This document shows positions 32,346 to 40,316 of a stretch of DNA of 64,000 nt, piece by piece (positions within the stretch are counted from its first letter, which is position 1; each line of letters begins with the position of its first letter). The notes beneath the pieces were generated by a model. That model was not told where the DNA came from and did no database searches. It was given only the letters and a program-made list of their open reading frames with translations. The position numbers and the translations under genes are program-made. The DNA lies in the NCBI RefSeq assembly GCF_014203095.1, contig NZ_JACHIG010000001.1, positions 1-64,000 of the forward strand, in the 5' to 3' direction. This stretch comes from Prosthecobacter vanneervenii. GTDB lineage: Bacteria; Verrucomicrobiota; Verrucomicrobiia; Verrucomicrobiales; Verrucomicrobiaceae.

Positions 32346-33227
32346 ATGTCGCAGACCACACCAGACCTAGTCACAGAAGCAGAAGAAGAATGGGATATGG
32401 TCATTCGCGCCCGTTCCGGCTGGTTTAATCTTCACCTGCAGGACCTCTGGCATTACCGCGACCTCCTCAGCATGTTTGTGTGGAGGGACTTTGTCGCCGT
32501 CTACAAGCAGACCATCCTTGGCCCCATCTGGTTTTTTATCCAGCCCCTGCTCACCACCGCCACTTTCACCATCATCTTCAGTGGCGTTGCCAAGCTCTCC
32601 ACAGATGGCCTCCCTCCGCTCCTCTTCTACCTCGCAGGCACCACGCCGTGGAACTACTTTGCCACCTGTCTGACCAAAACCTCCACAACTTTCAAAGATA
32701 ATGCCAGCCTCTTTGGCAAAGTCTATTTCCCAAGGCTCATCACGCCATTGTCGGTGGTCATTTCCACCCTCATTCAGTTTGTCATCCAGTTCGCCTTGCT
32801 CGGCATCGTCCTCGCTTGGTTCATCTGGCAGGGCAGGGACATCCGGCCCGACTATGCGGGCATATTTATCGGCACCCCGGTGCTTATCTTAATGCTGGGC
32901 GGTCTAGGTCTCGGTTCTGGAATCATCATCTCCTCTCTTACTACAAAGTACCGGGATCTCGGCTTTCTAGTCGCCTTTGGTGTCCAACTTGCCATGTATG
33001 CCACTCCCGTCGTTTATCCGCTCTCCATTGTGCCGGACAAATATCGCTTTTGGATCGAGCTCAATCCCATGACCGGCATCGTCGAAGCCTTCCGCGCGCT
33101 CTATCTCGGCGCCGGTAGCTTTTCCTGGCTGCTTTTAAGCTACTCCGCCCTGGTTACCGGGATTCTGCTGTTCCTTGGCATTATTGTATTTAACAAGGTT
33201 GAAAAATCCTTCATGGACACCGTTTGA
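32346..33227 (+). CDS. wzm: ABC-2 type polysaccharide export permease (Wzm/KpsM-like)
   Basis: A 293-residue inner-membrane permease with about six hydrophobic helices. ATG 32346 is chosen over an in-frame TTG at 32334. The N-terminal amphipathic part (HYRDLLSMFVWRDFVAVYKQT) followed by LGPIWFFIQPLL is the ABC-2 signature of Wzm/TagG/KpsM proteins. The C-terminal segment YPLSIVPDKYRFWIELNPMTGIVEAFR is equally typical. It would move a completed lipid-linked glycan across the inner membrane with the ATPase encoded next, whose ATG overlaps this stop (TGATG). Confidence 0.93.
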   Translation: MSQTTPDLVTEAEEEWDMVIRARSGWFNLHLQDLWHYRDLLSMFVWRDFVAVYKQTILGPIWFFIQPLLTTATFTIIFSGVAKLSTDGLPPLLFYLAGTTPWNYFATCLTKTSTTFKDNASLFGKVYFPRLITPLSVVISTLIQFVIQFALLGIVLAWFIWQGRDIRPDYAGIFIGTPVLILMLGGLGLGSGIIISSLTTKYRDLGFLVAFGVQLAMYATPVVYPLSIVPDKYRFWIELNPMTGIVEAFRALYLGAGSFSWLLLSYSALVTGILLFLGIIVFNKVEKSFMDTV

Positions 33228-34480
33228 TGAGCACTCCTGTCATACAAGTTGAAGACGTCTCCAAGCTCTACCGCCTCGGTGAAGTCGGCACAGGTACCAT
33301 CCAGCATGACATCAATCGCTGGTGGCATCGCATCCGTGGCAAGGAGGATCCCTACGCCAAGATTGCCACCGTCAACGACCGCACCCGCAAGGAAAAAAAA
33401 TCTCCCAAGGACGACTATGTCTGGGCGTTGAAAGACGTGAGCTTCGAGGTCCTGCAGGGCGAGGTTCTTGGCATCATTGGTCGCAATGGTGCAGGGAAGA
33501 GCACCCTGCTCAAGTTGCTTTCACGCGTCACCTCCCCCTCCTCCGGCTCCATCAAGGTCAAAGGACGCATCGCCTCCCTTCTGGAGGTCGGCACAGGCTT
33601 TCATCCAGAACTCTCCGGCCGGGAAAACATCTTTCTCAACGGCGCCATCCTTGGCATGCGCAAGCAGGAAATTGTCTCCAGGCTGGATGAAATCGTGGAT
33701 TTTTCCGGCTGTTCCGCCTACCTCGACACCCCGGTAAAGCGCTACTCCAGCGGCATGTATGTGCGCCTAGCCTTCGCTGTCGCAGCCTATCTCGAGCCCG
33801 AGATACTCATTGTCGATGAAGTGCTCGCCGTTGGAGACGCCGAATTTCAGAAGCGCTGTCTATCCCGCATGGACAAGGTTTCCAAACTCGGCAAGACCGT
33901 GATTTTTGTCAGTCATAACATGAGTGCCATGCAGTCCTTGTGCACTTCCATCTTGCGAATCTCCAATGGCGAGGCCGGTGTCAAAAGCCGTAACGTCGAG
34001 CAGGAGATCAACAAGTATCTTCACGACTGCCGCACCGCTCAGCCCTCCTTCCCGGTGGAATTGCAGGACGGTACGCGCATTCTCGGCTTGGAGCTCGCCC
34101 CTTCCATCTTCCCTACCGGCCAGTCCACCACGCTAACCTTTGAGGTGGAGTTCTCCAGCGCGACCACCATCACCGACTTTGCCCCGTTCATTTACAATCA
34201 TGCTGGCGTCAGGATCGGCATCATGGATGGGCGTAACAAGTTCGGCCTCCCTAGAAGCTTCGCCAAAGGCCGCTATTGTTTGCAGTTCAACACCGGACCG
34301 CTGCCGCTAATGCCGGGAGACTATGTCGTCGGACTCTATCTCCGCACCCTCTCCTCCTGGTTGAACCACGAAAATCTGGGAGACTTTCAGCTCACCTCAG
34401 AGACCGGGATGGAGATTACCAACTATCCGGCGGAACACGTTGGCATCTTAAACATGAGCTTTTCGGCTGTGATCCTCTGA
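33227..34480 (+). CDS. wzt: Polysaccharide ABC exporter ATPase with glycan-binding C-terminal domain (Wzt-like)
   Basis: A 417-residue ATPase. ATG 33227 shares a base with the permease stop. Walker A is GRNGAGKST (85-93), the signature is YSSGM (173-177), Walker B ILIVDE (193-198) and switch His at 230. A long insertion (residues 30-65) before the core is frequent in Wzt/TagH proteins. Residues about 255-417 form a beta-rich domain like the Wzt C-terminal domain, which in E. coli O8/O9a binds the modified non-reducing end of the O-chain. Its presence suggests that chain ending by a methyl or other cap is sensed before export. The many methyltransferases nearby fit this idea. Confidence 0.93.
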   Translation: MSTPVIQVEDVSKLYRLGEVGTGTIQHDINRWWHRIRGKEDPYAKIATVNDRTRKEKKSPKDDYVWALKDVSFEVLQGEVLGIIGRNGAGKSTLLKLLSRVTSPSSGSIKVKGRIASLLEVGTGFHPELSGRENIFLNGAILGMRKQEIVSRLDEIVDFSGCSAYLDTPVKRYSSGMYVRLAFAVAAYLEPEILIVDEVLAVGDAEFQKRCLSRMDKVSKLGKTVIFVSHNMSAMQSLCTSILRISNGEAGVKSRNVEQEINKYLHDCRTAQPSFPVELQDGTRILGLELAPSIFPTGQSTTLTFEVEFSSATTITDFAPFIYNHAGVRIGIMDGRNKFGLPRSFAKGRYCLQFNTGPLPLMPGDYVVGLYLRTLSSWLNHENLGDFQLTSETGMEITNYPAEHVGILNMSFSAVIL

Positions 34481-34508
34481 AAACCTTCGCCTGACATCCT
34501 CTTTCCTT

Positions 34509-35411
34509 ATGGCTTACTCCAAATTCAAGCTCGTTCGAGGGCTCCAAAAAGTCCTTTCCGGCAAGCTGCCTGACTTTCTCTTTCCACTGGTTGAAAAAAT
34601 TCGCTACCGCGAGTGGCATCGCCTCGAGCGCGGCGAGATCACGGAGATCTTCTGGCCCGTTGGCGCTGGTGCCAAACTCCGTTTGCACAAAGACTCCTTT
34701 CTTTGCCGGCCCATCGTCCGTGGCAAATTCGAACTCGGCGAGCGCAAGCTGCTCGCCCGCCTGCTGAAACCCGGCGATGTGTTTGTGGATGTCGGGGCCA
34801 ATATCGGCCTATTCGCTGTGATTGCCGGGAAGTGCGTTGGTTCGCAGGGGGTCGTTCTCGCGGTGGAGCCATCCTTGCCCACTTGCAAAATTCTCCAATC
34901 CCAGCTCGACCTCAATAAGCTGCAGAATGTAAAAATCTGCCAAGTCGGCATATCGAAAGAGAGCGGAGAGCTGGAATTATTTCAGGGCACTAACATCAAC
35001 GATACTTTCAACAGCTTCAGCCCGCCCATTTGGGAAGGTGAATACACCCCGACCAAGGTTCCCGTCATAACCTTCGACAGCCTGATTGCGCAGCATCTGG
35101 CAGGACGCCCAATCCGGCTCGTGAAGATCGACACCGAAGGCTGGGAATGCCAGGTGCTGGCTGGCGGCTCCATCTTCGCCCGTCCGGACGCCCCGGAACT
35201 GATCATCGAATTTTGTGACAAGGCACTGCTCGCCAGTGCTTCTTCTTGTGAGGCGCTTTACAATGCCCTGCGCTCCCTCGGCTACACCACTTTCGTGATT
35301 GATATGGAAAACGGCAAGCTGCAGCCGCTCAACCAGTCCAGGGAGTTCGAGTACGCGAATGTTTTTGCGACCAAAAGCCCCGACCGGCATCGCAATTTCA
35401 TCGTGTCTTGA
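34509..35411 (+). CDS. FkbM family methyltransferase
   Basis: A 300-residue SAM-dependent O-methyltransferase. Motif I is FVDVGANIGLF (92-102), followed by AVEP at 118-121, and the family motif KIDTEGWE at 206-213. The N-terminal 75 residues are a helical extension. It lies 28 bases after the Wzt gene on the same strand and probably belongs to the exporter operon. Proximity to a Wzt with a chain-end-binding domain makes it a candidate chain-terminating methyltransferase (inference). Confidence 0.9.
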   Translation: MAYSKFKLVRGLQKVLSGKLPDFLFPLVEKIRYREWHRLERGEITEIFWPVGAGAKLRLHKDSFLCRPIVRGKFELGERKLLARLLKPGDVFVDVGANIGLFAVIAGKCVGSQGVVLAVEPSLPTCKILQSQLDLNKLQNVKICQVGISKESGELELFQGTNINDTFNSFSPPIWEGEYTPTKVPVITFDSLIAQHLAGRPIRLVKIDTEGWECQVLAGGSIFARPDAPELIIEFCDKALLASASSCEALYNALRSLGYTTFVIDMENGKLQPLNQSREFEYANVFATKSPDRHRNFIVS

Positions 35412-35444
35412 GTTTCTCTTCTACGATGCCGCTGGCTGTAACCT

Positions 35445-36422
35445 ATGACTTTGGTTGAAATATCAGGCGGGCTGGGCAACCAATTGTTTCAGTATGCCAT
35501 GGCGCGCAGGCTGGCCCTGCGGGGAGACGGCATCATGCATGCGGACCTTTATCAGCTCGGCCTGCCGCAGAATCAGCCTCCACGAAAATTCCGCCTAGAT
35601 CTTTTCCATTCGTGCGTCCAGCCTCTCCCATGGCACTGCGTTTGGCGTTACAGCAAAAGGGAGTTCCTGGACCGGCTGACACGCCGATATCTACCGAAAA
35701 AACTAGCGCGCAGACTATTGTCGCTGGCTGCCCGCAGGGGCTTAAAGTCCCCCTGTGCCTATCGCTTTGATGCCTGTGTCTCCGGGCGGCCTAAGCCCAT
35801 GCTGCAAATCGGCATGGTTGTCTCTGAGCGGCAGTTTCACTTTGATCCGGAGGTGCTGGATCTGTCTGGAGACCTGTTGCTGATGGGTTACTGGCAGACA
35901 GAAAAGTACTTTGCAGACATCGCGCCGCAGCTCCGCGCCGAGCTTCAAGTTAAGACTCCACAGACAGGACAAAACTTGGCGGTTGGCTGTCAGATGCGTG
36001 CACAGCAGTCAGTATCGCTGCATATCCGGCGGGGTGATAAAGCGGTGGCAAAAGATTTCAACGGCTCCACTGCGGAGTATCACCAGCGCGCCATGGCATG
36101 GTTTCGTGAGCGCCTTTCCAACCCGGTCTTCTTTGTCTTCACTGATGACTGGGACTGGGTCCAGCAGCATCTGCCTGCAGCGCCTGATGTCATACATGTG
36201 AACCACAATAGCCAGGATCAGGAATATGAAGACCTCCGTCTCATGAGCCAGTGCCGACATCACATCATTGCTCTCAGTTCCTTCAGTTGGTGGGGGGCCT
36301 GGCTCAATCCCAGCCCTGACAAGCTAGTCGTCTGTCCGCCTCATAAGCGGTGGTTCAATTTTCCCAATTGTGACACCGTTGACATCTTTCCGGATACATG
36401 GGTTCAGATCGACGACCTTTGA
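35445..36422 (+). CDS. Glycosyltransferase family 11 (alpha-1,2-fucosyltransferase-like), copy 1
   Basis: A 325-residue GT11 enzyme. The N-terminal motif GGLGNQLFQYAMARRLA, the HIRRGD motif (193-198) that binds the GDP-sugar, and the C-terminal segment MSQCRHHIIALSSFSWWGAWL are all diagnostic. Family members move fucose from GDP-fucose to galactose at O2. No GDP-fucose synthesis genes are in the window. It is closely related to the next gene, with the same order of motifs and similar length, so the two arose by duplication. Confidence 0.92.
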   Translation: MTLVEISGGLGNQLFQYAMARRLALRGDGIMHADLYQLGLPQNQPPRKFRLDLFHSCVQPLPWHCVWRYSKREFLDRLTRRYLPKKLARRLLSLAARRGLKSPCAYRFDACVSGRPKPMLQIGMVVSERQFHFDPEVLDLSGDLLLMGYWQTEKYFADIAPQLRAELQVKTPQTGQNLAVGCQMRAQQSVSLHIRRGDKAVAKDFNGSTAEYHQRAMAWFRERLSNPVFFVFTDDWDWVQQHLPAAPDVIHVNHNSQDQEYEDLRLMSQCRHHIIALSSFSWWGAWLNPSPDKLVVCPPHKRWFNFPNCDTVDIFPDTWVQIDDL

Positions 36423-36610
36423 AGGCCGTTTGATCCGCAAGACTCGGAAACGAGGTGTTGGAAATGTGCTTCAAATTAAATCTGGCATAAGCGTAAATTT
36501 GCTCCTGCAAAAGACGCTGCTAAATAAAATTTCACTCCGGGAGGTCCATTGATCAAATTCGAATCAAAAACTCAATCGTTTGTCAGTGGCAGCCTTTAGA
36601 TTTTTCACGT
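36423..36610. other. Spacer between the two GT11 genes
   Basis: A 188-base AT-richer gap. It contains a GGAGGT sequence at about 36540, one of the few Shine-Dalgarno-like strings in the window, but it is 70 bases from the next start and precedes only a 16-codon TTG frame. No promoter or terminator was convincing. Confidence 0.35.
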
Positions 36611-37603
36611 ATGATTCTGGTTCAAATAGCTGGTGGATTAGGAAACCAGATGTTTCAATATGCTTTAGCGCGCAAACTGGCGACCAAGGGGGATGGCATC
36701 GTGCTGGCCGATACGTATCTGCTGGGTGTGCAGATGCATCCTGCCAGAAAATACCGCCTGGATAAGTTTCGAGTTCAGGCTCCTCGTGTCCCTTGGCACT
36801 ATGTGATCCGTTATAATCCAGGGGAGTTTCTAACCCGTCTGGCTCGCCGCAACCTTTCTGCTCCACAGGCTAAGCGTCTGCTTTACCGGTTCGAGCGTTT
36901 GGGGTTCAAGTCTTCGTGCGACTATCGCTTTTACAAGTACGAGCCGGGCCAGCCCCAGCCGCCCTTGCAGGTCGGCAGGACGGTCTCTCAGCGCCAGTTC
37001 CATTATGACCCCGAGGTGGAGAATCTCTCGGGCGACCTAGTGCTCATGGGTTACTGGCAGTCGGAAAAATATTTCACCGACATCGCTCCTCAGTTGCGGG
37101 CAGATCTGCAGTTGCGCGCACCATTTGCAGGGGAGGATGCCAAAGTCGCGGAACAGATGAAACAGACTCTTTCCGTCTCCCTACATGTTCGCCGTAGCGA
37201 CAAGGCGATAGCCAAGGACTTTAATGCAAGCGATTCGGTATACTGCCTCCGTGCCGTCGAGTGGTTTCGTTCCCGGCTGGACTCTCCGAAATTCTTTGTT
37301 TTTTCCGATGACTGGGAGTGGACACGGCAGCATCTGCCTGAGGCATCTGACATTCAATACGTCGCCCATAACAGCGTGGGCCAGGATTTGGAAGAATGGA
37401 ATTGGGAAGAAAATCTTAGCCTGATGAGCCAGTGTCGTCATCACATCATTGGCCCCAGTTCATTTAGTTGGTGGGCCGCCTGGCTGAATCCTGATCCGAA
37501 CAAAATCGTACTGAGCCCACCGCACCAGCGCTGGCTCAACTTCCGGAACTGCGACACTTCCGATGTGATTCCTGCATCTTGGATTCAGATCGATGATCGC
37601 TGA
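36611..37603 (+). CDS. Glycosyltransferase family 11 (alpha-1,2-fucosyltransferase-like), copy 2
   Basis: A 330-residue GT11 enzyme, paralogous to the preceding gene: both start with a GGLGNQ.FQYA.AR motif and both contain LSGDL.LMGYWQ.EKYF.DIAPQLRA. The donor motif is HVRRSD at 192-197, with Ser where the first copy has Gly; this position varies in the family. The C-terminus keeps MSQCRHHIIGPSSFSWWAAWL. The copies have diverged enough to suggest different acceptors. The 187-base gap before it suggests separate expression control. Confidence 0.92.
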   Translation: MILVQIAGGLGNQMFQYALARKLATKGDGIVLADTYLLGVQMHPARKYRLDKFRVQAPRVPWHYVIRYNPGEFLTRLARRNLSAPQAKRLLYRFERLGFKSSCDYRFYKYEPGQPQPPLQVGRTVSQRQFHYDPEVENLSGDLVLMGYWQSEKYFTDIAPQLRADLQLRAPFAGEDAKVAEQMKQTLSVSLHVRRSDKAIAKDFNASDSVYCLRAVEWFRSRLDSPKFFVFSDDWEWTRQHLPEASDIQYVAHNSVGQDLEEWNWEENLSLMSQCRHHIIGPSSFSWWAAWLNPDPNKIVLSPPHQRWLNFRNCDTSDVIPASWIQIDDR

Positions 37604-37659
37604 TAGTTGACCGCTCCCCTCTGGGTCCCTTCTTTTTTCTTATCTCCCGACTCTGGCAC

Positions 37660-38430
37660 ATGAAACTCAGTCCCAATGCCATTCGAAAACCCAGTCCTTG
37701 GTTTGTGCTGCGCTGCCTCATCAGCCAATTGCTAGGACGCTCCAATCAGGTGTTACAGTCCTACCGCAAGGACCGGATATCTCATGTGGAACTGGAGCTG
37801 GATCTCCCCTTGCTGCTCACCAAGAAAAATCCGCTGCTCATAGATGTGGGAGCCAATGCAGGACAAACCATCTCCATGTTCAAACGTGTTTTTGACCAGC
37901 CGGTGATTCACGCCTTCGAGCCCAACAAGACCCTCGTGGAAACCCGGCTGGCAAAGGACTATGGGCACAACAAAAACATCGTCCTCAACGCCGCCGGGCT
38001 CGGCGCTGAACCAGGTGTCCTCAAGCTCAATCATTTCGAAAAGGATCAGATGTGCTCCTTCCTGCCCTTGGATAATGGCCAGCTCAATCCTTATGCAGGC
38101 GAGGCCGTGGTCAGCAGTTCGGAGGTGCCGGTCTGGACACTCGATCAGTATGCGCATAAGCATTCACTTGGAGAGATTGATCTGCTTAAAATAGACACCC
38201 AGGGCTATGATCTACAGGTGCTGCTCGGCGCGGAAGGGCTTCTCGCTGCCGGCAGGGTGAACTTCATCATGCTGGAGATTAATTTCATTCCGCTCTATGT
38301 CGGGCAGCCGGAGTTTTTTGAGTTGGATTCCTTTTTGAGCAAGCGCGGTTATGCATTGGTGGACTTGTATGAAAAAATCTGGGTCGAGAACCGCATTGGA
38401 TGGTGCAACGGCTTGTACCAGAAAATCTGA
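37660..38430 (+). CDS. FkbM family methyltransferase, tandem copy 1
   Basis: A 256-residue SAM-dependent methyltransferase. Motif I DVGANAGQT is at 62-70, AFEPN at 85-89 and the family motif KIDTQGYD at 177-184. It is a tandem paralog of the next gene: both are 256 residues, and both carry PWFVLRCLIS followed by LLGRSNQVLQSYRKDRISHV near the N-terminus. It starts 56 bases after the second GT11 gene. Sugar O-methylation is the family expectation; the position is unknown. Confidence 0.9.
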   Translation: MKLSPNAIRKPSPWFVLRCLISQLLGRSNQVLQSYRKDRISHVELELDLPLLLTKKNPLLIDVGANAGQTISMFKRVFDQPVIHAFEPNKTLVETRLAKDYGHNKNIVLNAAGLGAEPGVLKLNHFEKDQMCSFLPLDNGQLNPYAGEAVVSSSEVPVWTLDQYAHKHSLGEIDLLKIDTQGYDLQVLLGAEGLLAAGRVNFIMLEINFIPLYVGQPEFFELDSFLSKRGYALVDLYEKIWVENRIGWCNGLYQKI

Positions 38431-38475
38431 ACATTTACTCCACCGCGATCGACGGCATTCTTTACCCCTCATCTG

Positions 38476-39246
38476 ATGAAACTCACCTCCCACGCCACCC
38501 ACATTTCCAGTCCTTGGTTCGTGCTGCGTTGCCTCATCAGCATGCTGCTGGGGCGCTCCAATCAGGTGCTGCAGTCTTATCGCAAAGATCGCATCTCCCA
38601 TGTGAATCTGGAGCAGGATCTGCGCGTCTTGCTACCCCAGACCGGCCCGCTCATGTTCGATGTCGGGGCCAACAAGGGCCAGACCCTGGCCATGTTTCAG
38701 CGTGTTTTTGACCAGCCTGTCATTCATGCGTTTGAGCCTAACAAATCCTTGGTGGAAAAGGTGCTCACCCCGGCGCATGCGGGCAGCACGAAGGTCGTGA
38801 TCAATGCTGCCGCATTGGGGGCGGAGAATGGTGCCCTCACCTTCAATGAATGTGATAATAATGAACTCAGCTCGTTCCTTCCCATGGAGTCCAGCGAGCA
38901 AAACCCGTTTAAAGACAGAGTGGTCAGTTCTAGCACTACCGTCCCTGTTTGGACGGTGGATGGTTATGTCACCGAGCACGGTCTGCCCCAGCTCGATCTG
39001 TTGAAAATTGACACCCAGGGATTTGATCTTCAGGTTCTCCAGGGCGCACGCCAGCAGCTCTCTGCAGGCCGCATCTCTCTTGTGATGCTGGAGATCAACT
39101 TTATCCCCATGTACGTCGGTCAGCCCACTTTCGGTCAGGTGGACGCCTTCTTGCGCGAACATGGGTACGCATTGGTGGACATGTATGAAAAAATATATCA
39201 GAACAATCGGCTTGCCTGGTGTACGGGCTTGTATCAAAAATGCTGA
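38476..39246 (+). CDS. FkbM family methyltransferase, tandem copy 2
   Basis: A 256-residue paralog of the previous gene, equal in length with almost no gaps. Motif I is DVGANKGQT (62-70), then AFEPNKSL, and KIDTQGFD near 177-184. The N-terminal 45 residues are nearly identical to copy 1, while the central 95-160 region, likely to contact the acceptor, differs most. This fits duplication followed by change of acceptor specificity. The gap from copy 1 is 45 bases. Confidence 0.9.
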   Translation: MKLTSHATHISSPWFVLRCLISMLLGRSNQVLQSYRKDRISHVNLEQDLRVLLPQTGPLMFDVGANKGQTLAMFQRVFDQPVIHAFEPNKSLVEKVLTPAHAGSTKVVINAAALGAENGALTFNECDNNELSSFLPMESSEQNPFKDRVVSSSTTVPVWTVDGYVTEHGLPQLDLLKIDTQGFDLQVLQGARQQLSAGRISLVMLEINFIPMYVGQPTFGQVDAFLREHGYALVDMYEKIYQNNRLAWCTGLYQKC

Positions 39247-39320
39247 TCAAGTCTGTTGAACCAAGCGAGTCGCCGCCCGTTTCCTTCATGCGGCTGTGCA
39301 ATCGAGGCATCTTCTAAGCC

Positions 39321-40316
39321 ATGGGATTGGTCAGTGTCGTAGTTCCAACCTTCAATCGTGCGGGCTTGATCCGCAGATGCTATGACTCCGTAGTGCAGCA
39401 GGCGCATCGTCCCCTCGAATTCCTCGTGGCAGACGACTGCTCCACTGACGACACCGCCGCCGCAGTGCAGCAGCTTCCTGCAAAGGAAAATGTGTCCGTT
39501 GTTTACCTGCCACAGTTCACCAACCGTGGCGTGTCAGCGGCACGAAATGCGGCCATTCGTGCAGCGCGTGGGGAGCAGATTGCCTTGCTGGACTCGGACG
39601 ACGTCTGGTATCCAGGGCATTTGGCAACGCTGCAGGCCGCGCTGGAGTCCTCCGGCGCAGACATCGCCTATTCCCGTGGCGACATCCGGGCCGGCCCTGA
39701 AGCTCCGCCGTCCGGTCGCAGCAGCTTCGGTCCCACGCCTTATGAGGAGCAAAATACTTCTGAATGCCTTTTTTATTACAACTTTGTCCTCCCTTCGGCT
39801 ACGCTCGTGCGCGGCGGCTTTTTTGAGAAGACCGGCCTCTTTGACGAAGACCCGCTGATTCAGCATGCGGAGGACTGGGACATGTCACTGCGTGCCGCTG
39901 CCGCCGGAATGAAGTTTGTTCACGTGCGTGAAGCGACGGTTTGCTACACCACCCCAGCCAAGGTGCCTGAGGCCAAGATGCAGATGATGATGCGCCGCTT
40001 TAATCACTGCCTGCGCAAGCACCGTGGCTATGCCGGTGCCGCTGCTTCTCGCCGCCGGTTCACTCGTGGGTATTATTTCTTCTGGCTTGGGGTCATGCTC
40101 GGTGTGGTGAATGCTGAATCTCAGGACCTGTTCCGTGAAGCTCGGAGGCTGGCATGGACGACTCCCTCGCTCCTGCTGCCGTCCATCTGCGGCCTTCTTC
40201 AGCCACATCTGCCCCCCTCCAGCCAGCGCCTGGGCCACCGCGTGCTAATGCGACTCCTTCGCGGTTTGCGCGCCAGACATCGAACCCTGCGTGGTTTTCC
40301 TGACCCATGGGACTGA
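39321..40316 (+). CDS. Glycosyltransferase family 2
   Basis: A 331-residue GT2 enzyme. The core runs VSVVVPTFNRAGLIRRCYDSV, LEFLVADDCSTDDT, GVSAARNAAIRAARGEQIALLDSDD with the DxD motif near residues 91-93, then the acceptor segment HAEDWDMSLRAAAAG. The C-terminal 80 residues are basic and have no clear membrane helix. The stop lies inside the start region of the acyltransferase gene (10-base overlap), so the two are coupled. The donor is unknown. Confidence 0.9.
   Translation: MGLVSVVVPTFNRAGLIRRCYDSVVQQAHRPLEFLVADDCSTDDTAAAVQQLPAKENVSVVYLPQFTNRGVSAARNAAIRAARGEQIALLDSDDVWYPGHLATLQAALESSGADIAYSRGDIRAGPEAPPSGRSSFGPTPYEEQNTSECLFYYNFVLPSATLVRGGFFEKTGLFDEDPLIQHAEDWDMSLRAAAAGMKFVHVREATVCYTTPAKVPEAKMQMMMRRFNHCLRKHRGYAGAAASRRRFTRGYYFFWLGVMLGVVNAESQDLFREARRLAWTTPSLLLPSICGLLQPHLPPSSQRLGHRVLMRLLRGLRARHRTLRGFPDPWD

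Noticed and set aside
36540-36600. Possible leader peptide after a GGAGGT string between the GT11 genes
   Set aside because: The candidate TTG is too close to the GGAGGT, and the 16-codon frame has no attenuator-like hairpin after it.
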